This document shows positions 1 through 9,662 of a stretch of 64,000 nucleotides of DNA, piece by piece. The stretch comes from JAIEPX01 sp963725255 (GTDB lineage: Bacteria; Pseudomonadota; Gammaproteobacteria; JAIEPX01), in NCBI GenBank assembly GCA_963725255.1, contig CAVRXV010000009.1:62001-126000 (forward strand), in the 5' to 3' direction. A model generated the notes under the pieces. That model was not told where the DNA came from, searched no databases, and was given only the letters and a program-made list of their open reading frames with translations. Numbering within the stretch: position 1 is the first letter of the stretch; each line of letters starts with the position of its first letter. The position numbers were made by a program, and so were the translations under genes.

Positions 1-790
1 TTTGAATCACTAAAGCCTGCGTCGCCTGAATCAAATGCTGAAAAAGATCAATATCATAATTACTGTGTACACCTTGCATCACAGCCGCTACGCGTTCCAA
101 TCCCATGCCGGTATCCACAGAAGGTTTTGGCAAAGGCGTCATAGAACCATCAGGATGGCGATTAAATTGCATAAAAACTAAATTCCAAATTTCAACATAG
201 CGATCGCCGTCTTCTTCTGGAGCTCCTGGAGGGCCGCCGGCAATACTATCGGACCATGATCATAAAAAATTTCAGTGCAAGGACCACAAGGTCCTGTATC
301 ACCCATAGACCAAAAATTATCTTTATCTCCACAACGAGAAAATCGTTTAGGATCCATTTTAATTTCATTCAACCAAATATCTTCTGCTTCTTTATCATCT
401 TCATAAACGGTTACCCATAATTTTTCTTTTGGTATTTTTAATTCTTGAGTTAAAAATTTCCAAGCAAACTTGAATGGCTTCTCGTTTAAAATAATCACCA
501 AAACTAAAATTACCGAGCATTTCAAAAAAAGTATGATGACGTGCGGTATAGCCTACATTTTCAAGATCATTATGTTTGCCACCGGCTCGAACACAGCATT
601 GGCTACTTGTTGCGCGATTATACGGCCGTTGTTCCACACCTAAAAATACATCTTTAAATTGCACCATACCTGCATTGGTAAATAATAATGTAGGGTCATT
701 TCCCGGAATTAATGAGCTACTGGAAACAACAGTATGGCCATGCTGTTTAAAATACGCTAAAAATTTTGATCGAATTTCACTGGTTTTCAT
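1..790 (-). CDS. alaS: Alanyl-tRNA synthetase, N-terminal part, cut by window edge, two frame breaks
   Basis: Charges tRNA-Ala with alanine in the cytoplasm. Three segments in two frames read as one AlaS: the start MKTSEIRSKFLAYF at 790, then the class II catalytic core (GDYFKREAIQ; KFLTQELKIPKEKLW; CTEIFYDHGP), then GGPPGAPEEDGDRYVEIWN and TGMGLERVAAVMQG running out of the window. An extra base near 469 (minus strand CAA-g-TTT) shifts the frame. One missing base near 247 (CCG-ATAGT-ATT where CCG-GAT-AGT-ATT would fit) restores it. About 263 of some 870 codons are present. AlaS is normally essential and everything else is well conserved, so I infer sequence errors or very recent lesions rather than an old pseudogene. 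It lies downstream of recX on the same strand. Confidence 0.9.
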
Positions 791-860
791 AGACTAAACT
801 CGCATAATTAATCGGTAAAAGCACTACCCTGCCACTAAATTAAAAATAAACAAATGACCT

Positions 861-1319
861 TTATGAGTTTTCATAAGACAACCACTCACTGTGTTCATCC
901 TCAAATCCTCGATATTGCAAAAATCGCTTCTGTTTTGCCCAAGACAGATAATCTTCAGGCTTTTTGCCTGCAAATTTTTTTACCCAAGTACATTGAGCTA
1001 ATTCTTTCCAATCTTGGTTTGAAATATCACCCAACGTCAGTGCAATTAATTCTTCTGACACACCGCGCTCACGTAAAGCTTGCTCTATTCTTCGTGGACC
1101 AAATCCTCGCCGAGTTCTAGCTCGACAATATTGCTCGGCAAATCGTTGATCAGAAAGCAATCCACTTTTCATCAATGAAGCAAGAGTCCCGGGAATATCG
1201 TCTTCGGCAAAACCTTTCATTCGCAATTTGCGAGCCAATTCAAATTGCGAATGTTCACGTCGTGCTAATAAATCCATGGCACGAAGCATGATGGCAGAAG
1301 CAGAAGACGATTTCGTCAC
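861..1319 (-). CDS. recX: RecA regulatory protein RecX
   Basis: RecX binds RecA filaments and modulates strand exchange. The 152-residue product has the family pattern of three-helix repeats. Visible motifs are LLARREHSQFELARKL near residue 17, GLLSDQRFAEQYCRARTRRG near 53, and GPRRIEQALRERGVSEELI. Length is typical. It starts 19 bp after the recA stop and precedes alaS, the recA-recX-alaS order common in gammaproteobacteria, so it is probably cotranscribed with recA. Confidence 0.93.
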   Translation of the reverse strand: MTKSSSASAIMLRAMDLLARREHSQFELARKLRMKGFAEDDIPGTLASLMKSGLLSDQRFAEQYCRARTRRGFGPRRIEQALRERGVSEELIALTLGDISNQDWKELAQCTWVKKFAGKKPEDYLSWAKQKRFLQYRGFEDEHSEWLSYENS

Positions 1320-1338
1320 TCAACTATTCCCTTCACAA

Positions 1339-2393
1339 TTATGCTTCTTCGGCCTCTTCAATCACTTCAGCTGCAGCAGATGCAGAAGCTTTTGTAGTAG
1401 GTACTAATAATTTTGCGCGAAGTGCAGCATCAATTTCATTCGCCATTGCGTGATTTTCTTTCAAAAAGACGCGCGCATTATCTTTACCTTGACCAATTCG
1501 TTCGCCTTTATAGCTGTACCAAGCACCCGACTTCTCAATCGAACCCGTGCTCAACGCCCTTATCGATCAATCTCACCTTCCCGTGAAATGCCTTCGCCAT
1601 AAAGAATATCAAACTCAGCCACTTTAAACGGAGGTGCACATTTGTTTTTAACCACTTTAACTTTGGTTTCACTTCCCAAAACTTCGTCACCTTTCTTGAT
1701 AGCACCAATCCGACGAATATCTAAACGAACAGAAGCGTAAAATTTCAATGCATTACCACCGGTTGTGGTTTCAGGACTTCCAAACATCACACCAATCTTC
1801 ATACGAATTTGGTTAATGAAAATCACCAATGTGTTTGTGCGCTTAATGTTGCCGGTGAGTTTCCGTAATGCTTGAGACATTAATCGAGCTTGTAGGCCCA
1901 TGTGTTGATCGCCCATCTCGCCTTCAATTTCTGCTTTAGGTGTTAAAGCAGCTACCGAGTCGATGACAATCACATCCACTGCACTTGATCGAACCAACAT
2001 ATCAGCAATTTCTAATGCCTGCTCACCCGTGTCCGGTTGAGAGACCAGCAATTCATCAACATTCACACCCAGTTTTTCAGCATAAGCTGGATCTAACGCG
2101 TGCTCTGCATCGACAAACGCCGCCGTTCCCCCGGCTTTTTGACATTGAGCGATGACTTGTAAGGTTAAGGTTGTTTTACCAGAAGACTCAGGTCCATAAA
2201 TTTCCACCACACGACCTTTAGGTAAGCCGCCAATTCCTAGCGCAATATCCAACCCTATAGACCCTGTAGAAATCACGTCAATGCCTTGAGCGATACTCGG
2301 ATCACCCATCAACATGATCGATCCCTTGCCAAACTGACGTTCAATTTGAGTCAGCGCCGCGGATAGCGCCTTCTTTTTGTTGTCATCCATCAT
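1339..2393 (-). CDS. recA: Recombinase RecA, two frame breaks in this sequence
   Basis: DNA strand-exchange ATPase for homologous recombination. The main frame carries Walker A GPESSGKTT (residues 67-74 region), the VIVIDSVAAL Walker B strand, and the MGLQARLMSQALRKL and FINQIRMKIGVMFG motifs. After LYGEGISREGEI the frame hits a stop at about 1560. Skipping one G gives I-D-K-G-V-E-H-G-F in a second frame, and skipping another G gives IEKSGAWYSYKGERIGQGK in a third, which runs to an Ala/Glu-rich tail at 1339. The three pieces together match RecA end to end. I chose ATG 2393 because GAGGGG sits 8 nt upstream; an in-frame ATG lies 18 nt earlier. I see no obvious SOS box in the 145 bp separating it from divergent mutS. 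Confidence 0.9.
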
Positions 2394-2538
2394 AGTTTCA
2401 TCCCCTCTCATTGTGAATTAGATTATTACCCATCAACCCCATTATTCCACGATATTTAAAAGATTCCTACTCGTTTCATTAAGGAAAAATTTGAGATATG
2501 ATTTCTTATAACGTTGATGAGGAGCAGTTAGGGAAAAA

Positions 2539-5118
2539 ATGATGACATCAGATGAAATCACCAATAATCAACATACTCCCATGATGCAACAATATTTCCG
2601 CATCAAAGCTCAGTACCCTGATGTGTTATTATTCTATCGCATGGGCGATTTTTATGAACTCTTCATGGAAGATGCCCTACGCGCCCATCAATTATTAGAT
2701 ATCACTCTCACCTCGCGTGGAAGTTCAGGCGGAACGCCCATTCCAATGGCAGGAGTCCCCTACCACGCAGTCGATGGCTACTTGGCGAAACTCATCAAAC
2801 ACGGTGAATCGGTCGCCATGTGTGAACAAGTAGGCGATGTGGCCACAAGCAAAGGCCCCGTCGAACGCCAAGTAACGCGAATTGTCACGCCCGGTACAGT
2901 TTCCGAAGAAGCCCTGCTCGAAGAACGTCGTGATAATTTATTAGTCGCCATTTTCAACAACAAAGACCGCTTTGGCGTCAGCTTCATAGACGTCACTTCC
3001 GGGGCCTTCGCACTTTTACAACTCGCATCGCCAGAAAATCTTTTAGCAGAATTAGAACGACTCCAACCCGCTGAAATTTTAATCAGTGAAGACAATACCT
3101 TCGAACCGGTTGTTGCACATTTTAAAGGTTTACGTCGACGTCCCGTGTGGGAATTTGATTTAGCAAGCGCAAATCGTCAGCTCTGCGATCAATTTGGCAC
3201 ACAAGATTTGTCGAGTTTTGAGTGCGCCGATTATCCACTCGGATTATGTGCCGCAGGAGCATTGCTGCAATATATAAAATATACACAGCGTGGTGCACTG
3301 CCCCATATTCGATCACTGAAAATTGAACGTCGCGATCAATGTGTTTTACTCGATGCAACAACTCAGCGCAATTTAGAAATTGTGCACAATTTAGCCGGCG
3401 GAAAAGAATTTACGTTGGCATCAGTGATCGACAAAACAGCAACTCCAATGGGATCGCGATTACTCAGACGTTGGTTGTTGCGACCTATACGAGATCGCGT
3501 TGTATTGCATGAACGTCAATGTGCCATTGCAACTTTTAAAGAAACGCGTCAATTTAGCGCTCTTCAATCGCATTTTAATACAGTCGGCGACATCGAAAGA
3601 ATTGGCGCACGAATTGCATTACGCTCTGCACGTCCTCGAGATCTCGTTACATTGCGAAGTACATTAGCGGTACTTCCCGCTTTAAAACAAGCTCTTTCGC
3701 ATTTTGAAGATCGAAAAATTCAATCACTACATAATCAATTAGGCGAATACTCAGCATTACACCAACAATTATCACACGCTGTTGTTGAAAATCCTCCCGT
3801 TGTAATTCGTGACGGTGGTGTCATCGCAACAGGTTATGATGTAGAACTGGATGAATTACGTTCGTTGAGCGAAGAAAGCAACGATTTTCTTGTGCAACTT
3901 GAAATTCGAGAACGTCAACGCACAGGAATTAATACCTTAAAAGTCGGATATAATCGCATTCACGGATATTATATTGAACTGACTCGTGCACAAAGCGCGC
4001 AAGCTCCTACAGAATATTTACGTCGACAAACACTGAAAAATGCTGAACGTTATATCACACCCGAATTAAAAGAATACGAAGAAAAAGTATTGGGTGCGAA
4101 ATCAAAAGCACTCGCTCGAGAAAAAATGTTGTACGACGCACTGCTCGAAACTTTATTAATTCATTTACCAGAATTACAAATTACTGCTCATGCACTCGCA
4201 GAATGTGATGTATTAATTAATCTCGCTGAACGAGCGGACACACTTAATTATATCGCGCCACAATTAACAGACGAGCCTGGAATTACATTAAGAGAAGCCC
4301 GACATCCTGTCGTTGAAACCACAGCGTCTTCACCTTTCGTGCCCAACGATCTTCATCTTGATCCTAAAACCAGTTTATTAATTATTACCGGGCCCAACAT
4401 GGGCGGTAAATCCACTTACATGCGACAAACGGCTCTGATTATCTTGCTCGCTCACATTGGGAGTTTTGTTCCTGCCGAATTTGCTAGCATTGGCCCCATC
4501 GATCGCATTTTTACACGCATTGGCGCTGCGGATGATTTAGCAGGTGGTCGCTCCACTTTTATGGTGGAAATGACTGAGGCTGCAACGATTTTACACAATG
4601 CCACAGAAAACAGCCTTGTTTTAATGGATGAAATTGGTCGGGGCACGAGTACGTTTGACGGACTTGCACTTGCGTGGGCCACGGCAGAACATTTAGCTAA
4701 CCACAATAAATCACTTTGCCTTTTTGCTACGCATTATTTTGAGCTCACCACATTGCCTGAAACCTTAACTAATATCGGTAATGTACATTTGAATGCTGTA
4801 GAACACGGTGATCGTGTGGTTTTTTTACATCGAGTGAATCCAGGCCCTGCCAGTCAAAGTTACGGAATTCATGTGGCTCAATTAGCCGGTGTGCCTCAAT
4901 CAGTGATTCGACGAGCAAAACAAAAATTGCGCGATCTTGAACATCACACTATCACTCAAAAAGCCTTACAACCCCAACAAGGTGATTTGTTTGTACAAGA
5001 ACAACATCCTGTTATTACTAAATTACAGCGTATTAATCCAGACCAACTCAATCCTCGAGCAGCAATGGATTTAATTTACGAATTAATTGACTTAATTGAG
5101 GAGAATACGTCAGTATAG
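2539..5118 (+). CDS. mutS: DNA mismatch repair protein MutS
   Basis: Recognises mismatches and small loops and recruits MutL. The 859-residue length is normal. The mismatch-reading Phe-x-Glu is in GDFYELF (F38, E40). The C-terminal ABC-type ATPase has Walker A GPNMGGKST at 618-626, Walker B LVLMDEIGRGTSTFDG from 694, and the following FATHYFEL. The end (MDLIYELIDLIEEN) resembles the tetramerisation helix. A GGAG lies upstream; two ATGs are adjacent at the start. It is divergent from recA and is followed after 6 bp by a perfect GGGTCAGATCTGACCC palindrome. The gene is intact, unlike its neighbours alaS and recA. Confidence 0.97.
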   Translation: MMTSDEITNNQHTPMMQQYFRIKAQYPDVLLFYRMGDFYELFMEDALRAHQLLDITLTSRGSSGGTPIPMAGVPYHAVDGYLAKLIKHGESVAMCEQVGDVATSKGPVERQVTRIVTPGTVSEEALLEERRDNLLVAIFNNKDRFGVSFIDVTSGAFALLQLASPENLLAELERLQPAEILISEDNTFEPVVAHFKGLRRRPVWEFDLASANRQLCDQFGTQDLSSFECADYPLGLCAAGALLQYIKYTQRGALPHIRSLKIERRDQCVLLDATTQRNLEIVHNLAGGKEFTLASVIDKTATPMGSRLLRRWLLRPIRDRVVLHERQCAIATFKETRQFSALQSHFNTVGDIERIGARIALRSARPRDLVTLRSTLAVLPALKQALSHFEDRKIQSLHNQLGEYSALHQQLSHAVVENPPVVIRDGGVIATGYDVELDELRSLSEESNDFLVQLEIRERQRTGINTLKVGYNRIHGYYIELTRAQSAQAPTEYLRRQTLKNAERYITPELKEYEEKVLGAKSKALAREKMLYDALLETLLIHLPELQITAHALAECDVLINLAERADTLNYIAPQLTDEPGITLREARHPVVETTASSPFVPNDLHLDPKTSLLIITGPNMGGKSTYMRQTALIILLAHIGSFVPAEFASIGPIDRIFTRIGAADDLAGGRSTFMVEMTEAATILHNATENSLVLMDEIGRGTSTFDGLALAWATAEHLANHNKSLCLFATHYFELTTLPETLTNIGNVHLNAVEHGDRVVFLHRVNPGPASQSYGIHVAQLAGVPQSVIRRAKQKLRDLEHHTITQKALQPQQGDLFVQEQHPVITKLQRINPDQLNPRAAMDLIYELIDLIEENTSV

Positions 5119-5122
5119 AGAA

Positions 5123-5143
5123 AAGGGTCAGATCTGACCCCTT
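5123..5143. terminator. Palindromic hairpin, GGGGTCAG family, after mutS
   Basis: AAGGGTCAGATCTGACCCCTT follows the mutS stop by a few bases; the central 16 bp are a perfect palindrome. It probably ends mutS transcription, although there is no long T run. Related GGGGTCAG hairpins occur at the 3' ends of other genes in this window (29273, 48747, 60270). Confidence 0.5.
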
Positions 5144-5171
5144 AACTTCAAATTACCAGGCAGATAAACTA

Positions 5172-8081
5172 ATGAAAAAAAATGGTGTTACTACTAAAGA
5201 AAAGATTACTGAAGCTAAGTCCGTAGGCCTCAAGGAAGGCGATGACGAAGATGACTTACCTACAACAGAAGAAGTTAGTGAAGATGGTGATACCAGTGAA
5301 ACAACTTATTATTTAGAATTACTATACGTTGAAACATTGAAGAAAACGTTTATACTTAAATATGATTCGGTTAATAATCTCATCAATTCTTTGAAATCTC
5401 ATGATGATTCTAGGCTTGATAAATTAATTGATTATCTTACCACCGCAAAAATAACCGGAAACATTAGCCCTAAAACGCTTAGTAATATTTTAATGAGATT
5501 TATTCTTAAAATTATGACCCCAATCAAAATAAAAGACAAAGTAGACAAAGATGAATTGCATTTAAAACAACGTGATGAATTAAGATTTTATCTCAAAATA
5601 TTCGGCTACACCCCTAATACACTCGTCGAAGAAAAAAAGAGTAAGAAAGTTGGGTATAACATTACTATGGTTGCCTGTGAAAATTCTGAAAATCATCATC
5701 TGCTAAATCTTTTAGTCAACGAATTAAAAGGCGATATAAATGAGGTTTGCAAAGATGATACGAGACGTACTCCACTTCATATCGCCTGTGAGATAGGCAA
5801 TTTACAAGGTGTAATAATCCTCGTTGCCGCAGGAGCAGATGTTAACTTTGGAAAATACACACCGTTGGGTAGAGCACTTTGTGAAAAACAACATGCGGTA
5901 GTTCAACACCTTCTCACATTAATTGATATTGATGTGTGTAAGCTCAGTGGGGACTCACACCCATTTTTAATAGCAGCTCAATACGCAACAACCCAGAATT
6001 TTTTGACAATAATGACAAAAAAGGGTGTCGACCCCAATATTTTAACCGTTTCCAAAGAATCTGCTTTATCAATCGCATTATTAAGAGGCCCTAATGGGGT
6101 ACCTGATAATGATCGTGATAACATTGTAAGAATTTTGCTAAGATATTCGCGCTTTACGGTGGACTGTAATTTACTCGCCAATAGCGAAACAACTTTGTTT
6201 ATCGCTTCTCGTATAGGTAACCTTTTCGCTCTTGATGCATTGCTTGAAAAAGGTGCTGATTGTAATTTTGTGGTGACCCGAGGACCTTATAATGGACATA
6301 ACGTACTCAGTATCGCAGTTTATGAAGGAAATTCTGAAATTGTAGAGCGTCTTATCGATATTTGTCACTTGGATTTTATCGCTACAATTATCACTGAAAA
6401 CTCTAAAAAACAACATAACATACTCTATTTATCAAAAGCTAAAACCCACGAAAATGAAGAAGATAAGAAAAAACAGGAATTGATTTTTGAGCTGTTACAA
6501 ACAAAATGGATAGAGACTCATCCTGAACAAGTTCGAACCCATATCAATAGATTGATCAAAGACGAAAACACTACTAAGCTCCAGAATTGGAAAAAATTTA
6601 TCCTCTCGGATTCTAGCACGATGCCAGAAACTGGAAATACACCTCTGCATACAGCCAGTGCGAATGGAAAAACTAAAGCACTAAATTGTTTAGTGAAGGA
6701 GATCGGTGTTCCAATTGATCCACAAAATAGTAACGGCGACACTCCAATGCATGTAGCTTGCAGAAAAAAACAGTCAGCGGCTGTCTTTCAGCTACTTAAC
6801 TTGGGGGGGGATCCTAATAAAGAAAATAATGATAAAGAAACTCCTACCACCGTGGCTAGAGTTGTAAATAATGAATCCTGTATTAGGACATTTGTTCAAT
6901 ATAGCTTTAATATGGGAAATGAATTACCCAGTGCAGAATCCGCTCGTGCAGATAATGATCACTTACTTGCAAAAGTTATTGATGAATTTTTACCACCTGC
7001 AATAGAAAAAGCACCAGAACAACCATTAGATGAGGTTGTTCCTCCAAAACCAAAAAACAAACCTAAAAAGAAAAAAAATCGAAATAAGAATACTCACAAA
7101 GAAGCGGCTGTCCCTCCGGTTACTACTCAACTTTCACCTAACAATAAGCATCAAGATATAGAAGCACCCAATAATTCAAGAGAAGGTGAAATTACTCCTC
7201 CGCTAACCACTGAACCTTCACCTGAAATGATGCATTCAGAAGTAGAGTCTCAAGAAGAACAACAATTCACTGAAGCTGACCTGACTCCACCCCCAATTTC
7301 TGAACAAACCGATCCTATTGAGACCAGTGAAGAAGATTCGTCTAACATAGAACAACCGCCCTCTCAAGATGTTCCTCCTGAAGAATCTTTCTCTACATCT
7401 CAGCAACAAGAAGAAGACTCTTCAGAAGAAAATGAAGATGAAGAAGAAAGTGAACACTCCGTTCGTGAAGATGAGTCTCAAGAAGAAACTACAAATGAAT
7501 CTCCAGAAGATCAATCTGAAGAAGATTTTTCAGCTGCCCCTCCTGAAGATGAATCAGAAGAAGAAGAAGAAGAAGAAGAATCAAATAGCTCACCGCCTGA
7601 TGATCAATCACTAGAAAAAGTTGCGATTTTACCTTCACCTCCACAATCACCCGTTAGATATCGATCTTTTTTTTCTCATACTGTTTTAACCCCTTCTTCA
7701 GAACCAAAATATGTCGACATCAATGCGACATTATTAGCTGAGTTAAAAGATGCCATTGAAAATGAATTTCGCTATATTCTTAGTGATCCAGCTCACGTTT
7801 TCGTAAAAGCATCGCTGCAGAATTTAATAGATTATTTTTTCAGGCTTAATTATTTTGCGATTATAGGTGAAATTTCTGAGAATTCGCCTGTTCTCAATTT
7901 CATTCGAGAGCTTCGCGCAAATACTTCTCTGGATGGGCTTGATATAAACCGTAATGTAAATAATTGGAAATCAAAAGCAATTAAGGTATTCAAAACCATG
8001 GTAGATAGAGAGCATGTTTTTCACCTTGATTATGTTGAAGACGGGGTCAAACCTAAGTTTAACGTATTCCCAAAACATTAA
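5172..8081 (+). CDS. Ankyrin-repeat protein with acidic disordered region, candidate effector
   Basis: 969 residues, no signal peptide or membrane segment. Ankyrin repeats are visible at about 196-260 (TPLHIACEIGNLQGV, GADVNFG), about 340-380 (TLFIASRIGNLFALDALLEKGAD) and about 489-560 (TPLHTASANGKTKAL, TPMHVACRKKQSAAV). A basic patch (PKNKPKKKKNRNKN, about 625-640) could be a nuclear-localisation-like signal. A long Glu/Ser/Pro-rich low-complexity stretch follows (about 640-815), with eight consecutive Glu encoded by (GAA)8 at 7557-7580. About 150 C-terminal residues look folded but I do not recognise them. A run of eight G at 6803-6810 lies inside an ankyrin repeat. Ankyrin proteins in Legionellales are often Dot/Icm substrates; that role is inferred here. 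Confidence 0.8.
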   Translation: MKKNGVTTKEKITEAKSVGLKEGDDEDDLPTTEEVSEDGDTSETTYYLELLYVETLKKTFILKYDSVNNLINSLKSHDDSRLDKLIDYLTTAKITGNISPKTLSNILMRFILKIMTPIKIKDKVDKDELHLKQRDELRFYLKIFGYTPNTLVEEKKSKKVGYNITMVACENSENHHLLNLLVNELKGDINEVCKDDTRRTPLHIACEIGNLQGVIILVAAGADVNFGKYTPLGRALCEKQHAVVQHLLTLIDIDVCKLSGDSHPFLIAAQYATTQNFLTIMTKKGVDPNILTVSKESALSIALLRGPNGVPDNDRDNIVRILLRYSRFTVDCNLLANSETTLFIASRIGNLFALDALLEKGADCNFVVTRGPYNGHNVLSIAVYEGNSEIVERLIDICHLDFIATIITENSKKQHNILYLSKAKTHENEEDKKKQELIFELLQTKWIETHPEQVRTHINRLIKDENTTKLQNWKKFILSDSSTMPETGNTPLHTASANGKTKALNCLVKEIGVPIDPQNSNGDTPMHVACRKKQSAAVFQLLNLGGDPNKENNDKETPTTVARVVNNESCIRTFVQYSFNMGNELPSAESARADNDHLLAKVIDEFLPPAIEKAPEQPLDEVVPPKPKNKPKKKKNRNKNTHKEAAVPPVTTQLSPNNKHQDIEAPNNSREGEITPPLTTEPSPEMMHSEVESQEEQQFTEADLTPPPISEQTDPIETSEEDSSNIEQPPSQDVPPEESFSTSQQQEEDSSEENEDEEESEHSVREDESQEETTNESPEDQSEEDFSAAPPEDESEEEEEEEESNSSPPDDQSLEKVAILPSPPQSPVRYRSFFSHTVLTPSSEPKYVDINATLLAELKDAIENEFRYILSDPAHVFVKASLQNLIDYFFRLNYFAIIGEISENSPVLNFIRELRANTSLDGLDINRNVNNWKSKAIKVFKTMVDREHVFHLDYVEDGVKPKFNVFPKH

Positions 8082-8185
8082 CGACAATTCAAGAATACAT
8101 CAAACATAAATCAGCCCTCCTTCTTGAATAATTTTAGCACATCTGTTATTATGTTAGTCTTCTTTAGACAACAGTTCAACCCTTT

Positions 8186-9130
8186 TTATTGCTTGGTTAC
8201 ATCCTTAAGATTCATCTCAGTAAAGATCTTACCAACCGAAGCCACAATACCTGCAACATCAGACAAATTAGCAGGAATAATCATGGCATTATTTTTCTGC
8301 GCTAACTTACCAAATTCAGTCAAATAACTTTCGGCGATACGCAGGTTAACCGCATCAGCACCACCCTTATCATTGATCGCGTTGGCAATTTCACGAATCC
8401 CCTTCGCAGTCGCCATGGCCACACGCTCAATTTCTTGGGCCCGACCTTCCGCTTCATTAATCCGTTTAGTGCGCTCACCTTCTGAGCGGGCGATGGCTTC
8501 TTGCTTATCACCTTCAGCCCGATTAATTTTTGCCTGCTTATCACCTTCGGATTCCGCAATCAGCGCGCGCTTTTCACGCTCGGCGCGCATTTGCTTCTCC
8601 ATAGCATCTTTTATGCTTAACGGCGGGACAATATTTTTAATTTCATGCCGGGTAACCTTTAGCCCCCAGGGTGCAGAGGCCTTATCCACTGCTGTGACTA
8701 TTTCGAAGTTAATCTTTTCGCGCTCTTCAAACGTACGATCCAAATCAATTTTACCGATCTCGCTGCGCATCGTGGTTTGAGCAAGCTGGGTTGAGGCAAA
8801 GGCGTAATCGTTGGTCCCATACGTGGCTTTAACCGGATCTTGGATTTGCATGTACAGAATCCCATCGACCTCTACGGCAATATTATCTTTAGTGATACAG
8901 GACTGTGGAGGCACATCAATCACCATCTCTTTCAAAGAATGCACATGAGCCACCCGATCGATAAAGGGAATAATAATATGAAAACCAGGCTCAAGTGTTG
9001 CAAAATATTTCCCCAATCGCTCGATAATGACGACGGTTTTTTGCGGCACGACACGGGCAGAGCGGACGAGCACAACAATCAAAAACAAGGCCAAACCAAA
9101 CAAAGCAATCGTTCCATTCTCAAAATTCAT
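8186..9130 (-). CDS. qmcA: SPFH/band 7 (stomatin-like, QmcA-type) membrane protein
   Basis: Membrane-anchored SPFH protein of the kind that forms oligomeric assemblies in the inner membrane and affects protease access and membrane organisation. An N-terminal hydrophobic segment (GTIALFGLALFLIVVLV, about 6-24) precedes the band 7 domain (VVIIERLGKYFATLEPGFHI, ITKDNIAVEVDGILYMQI). A charged Ala/Glu-rich coiled coil follows (about 180-260, repeated EGDKQ/EAEG units). The 314-residue length fits. It starts 9 bp after the NfeD-like gene, the standard SPFH-NfeD pairing. The gene symbol is by family resemblance. Confidence 0.88.
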   Translation of the reverse strand: MNFENGTIALFGLALFLIVVLVRSARVVPQKTVVIIERLGKYFATLEPGFHIIIPFIDRVAHVHSLKEMVIDVPPQSCITKDNIAVEVDGILYMQIQDPVKATYGTNDYAFASTQLAQTTMRSEIGKIDLDRTFEEREKINFEIVTAVDKASAPWGLKVTRHEIKNIVPPLSIKDAMEKQMRAEREKRALIAESEGDKQAKINRAEGDKQEAIARSEGERTKRINEAEGRAQEIERVAMATAKGIREIANAINDKGGADAVNLRIAESYLTEFGKLAQKNNAMIIPANLSDVAGIVASVGKIFTEMNLKDVTKQ

Positions 9131-9139
9131 TCTTCACCT

Positions 9140-9595
9140 CTATGAATGTAATTTAACTTTTAGCATCAAATTCTCGTGCGAAACAACTTCGACCGTCGAG
9201 CCTTTTTTGATGGCCACATCACCCGTTGCATTCCAAACCGTACCAAATAGCTCCACCTTGCCCATCGCATTGGGCTCTATATCAACAACGACTAAAGCGG
9301 TAGCACCCTCAATCGCATCTAATTCCCGGGTGCCGAGTTGGCGCGAAATAACACGCCCCCAACCAATACGCCGAACCTTCTTGCGAAACAGTGCCAAACC
9401 CAACAAGGATGCCAACATAAAAATGCTCAGCTGTGCTGCCAAACCCGGCGCCAGCCCCGCAAAAATCACTAGGGAAACAACCCAAGCACCAATACCAAAA
9501 AATATCACGATAAAAGCAGGCGACAACAACTCAGCGGCCAGAAACACTAAACCCAAAAAAAACCAAACCAGTTCGCTCGGGATATTTTCTATCAT
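9140..9595 (-). CDS. NfeD-family membrane protein
   Basis: Short NfeD (NfeD1b type, no ClpP-like protease domain), 151 residues. The N-terminal half is hydrophobic: LVWFFLGLVFLAAELL, then FFGIGAWVVSLVIFAG, then a third segment. The C-terminal half is a small OB-fold-like beta domain (GATALVVVDIEPNAMGKVELFGTVWNA). It partners the SPFH protein encoded immediately downstream; such pairs act together in the inner membrane. A GGAG lies upstream of the ATG. Confidence 0.87.
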   Translation of the reverse strand: MIENIPSELVWFFLGLVFLAAELLSPAFIVIFFGIGAWVVSLVIFAGLAPGLAAQLSIFMLASLLGLALFRKKVRRIGWGRVISRQLGTRELDAIEGATALVVVDIEPNAMGKVELFGTVWNATGDVAIKKGSTVEVVSHENLMLKVKLHS

Positions 9596-9662
9596 AGATT
9601 ACCACTCCATTTATGACTTAAACTGAATACTATGTGCAAAGCAATTGGCTGTAAACAACTCA

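Noticed and set aside
1339..1580. Programmed frameshifting in recA
   Set aside because: No slippery heptamer, and two shifts in the same direction within 30 bp would be needed; simple insertions explain the sequence better.
8087..8129. Terminator after the ankyrin gene
   Set aside because: ATTCAAGAA/TTCTTGAAT can pair but the loop is 25 bases, the stem is AT-rich, and the T tract is short; too weak to list.
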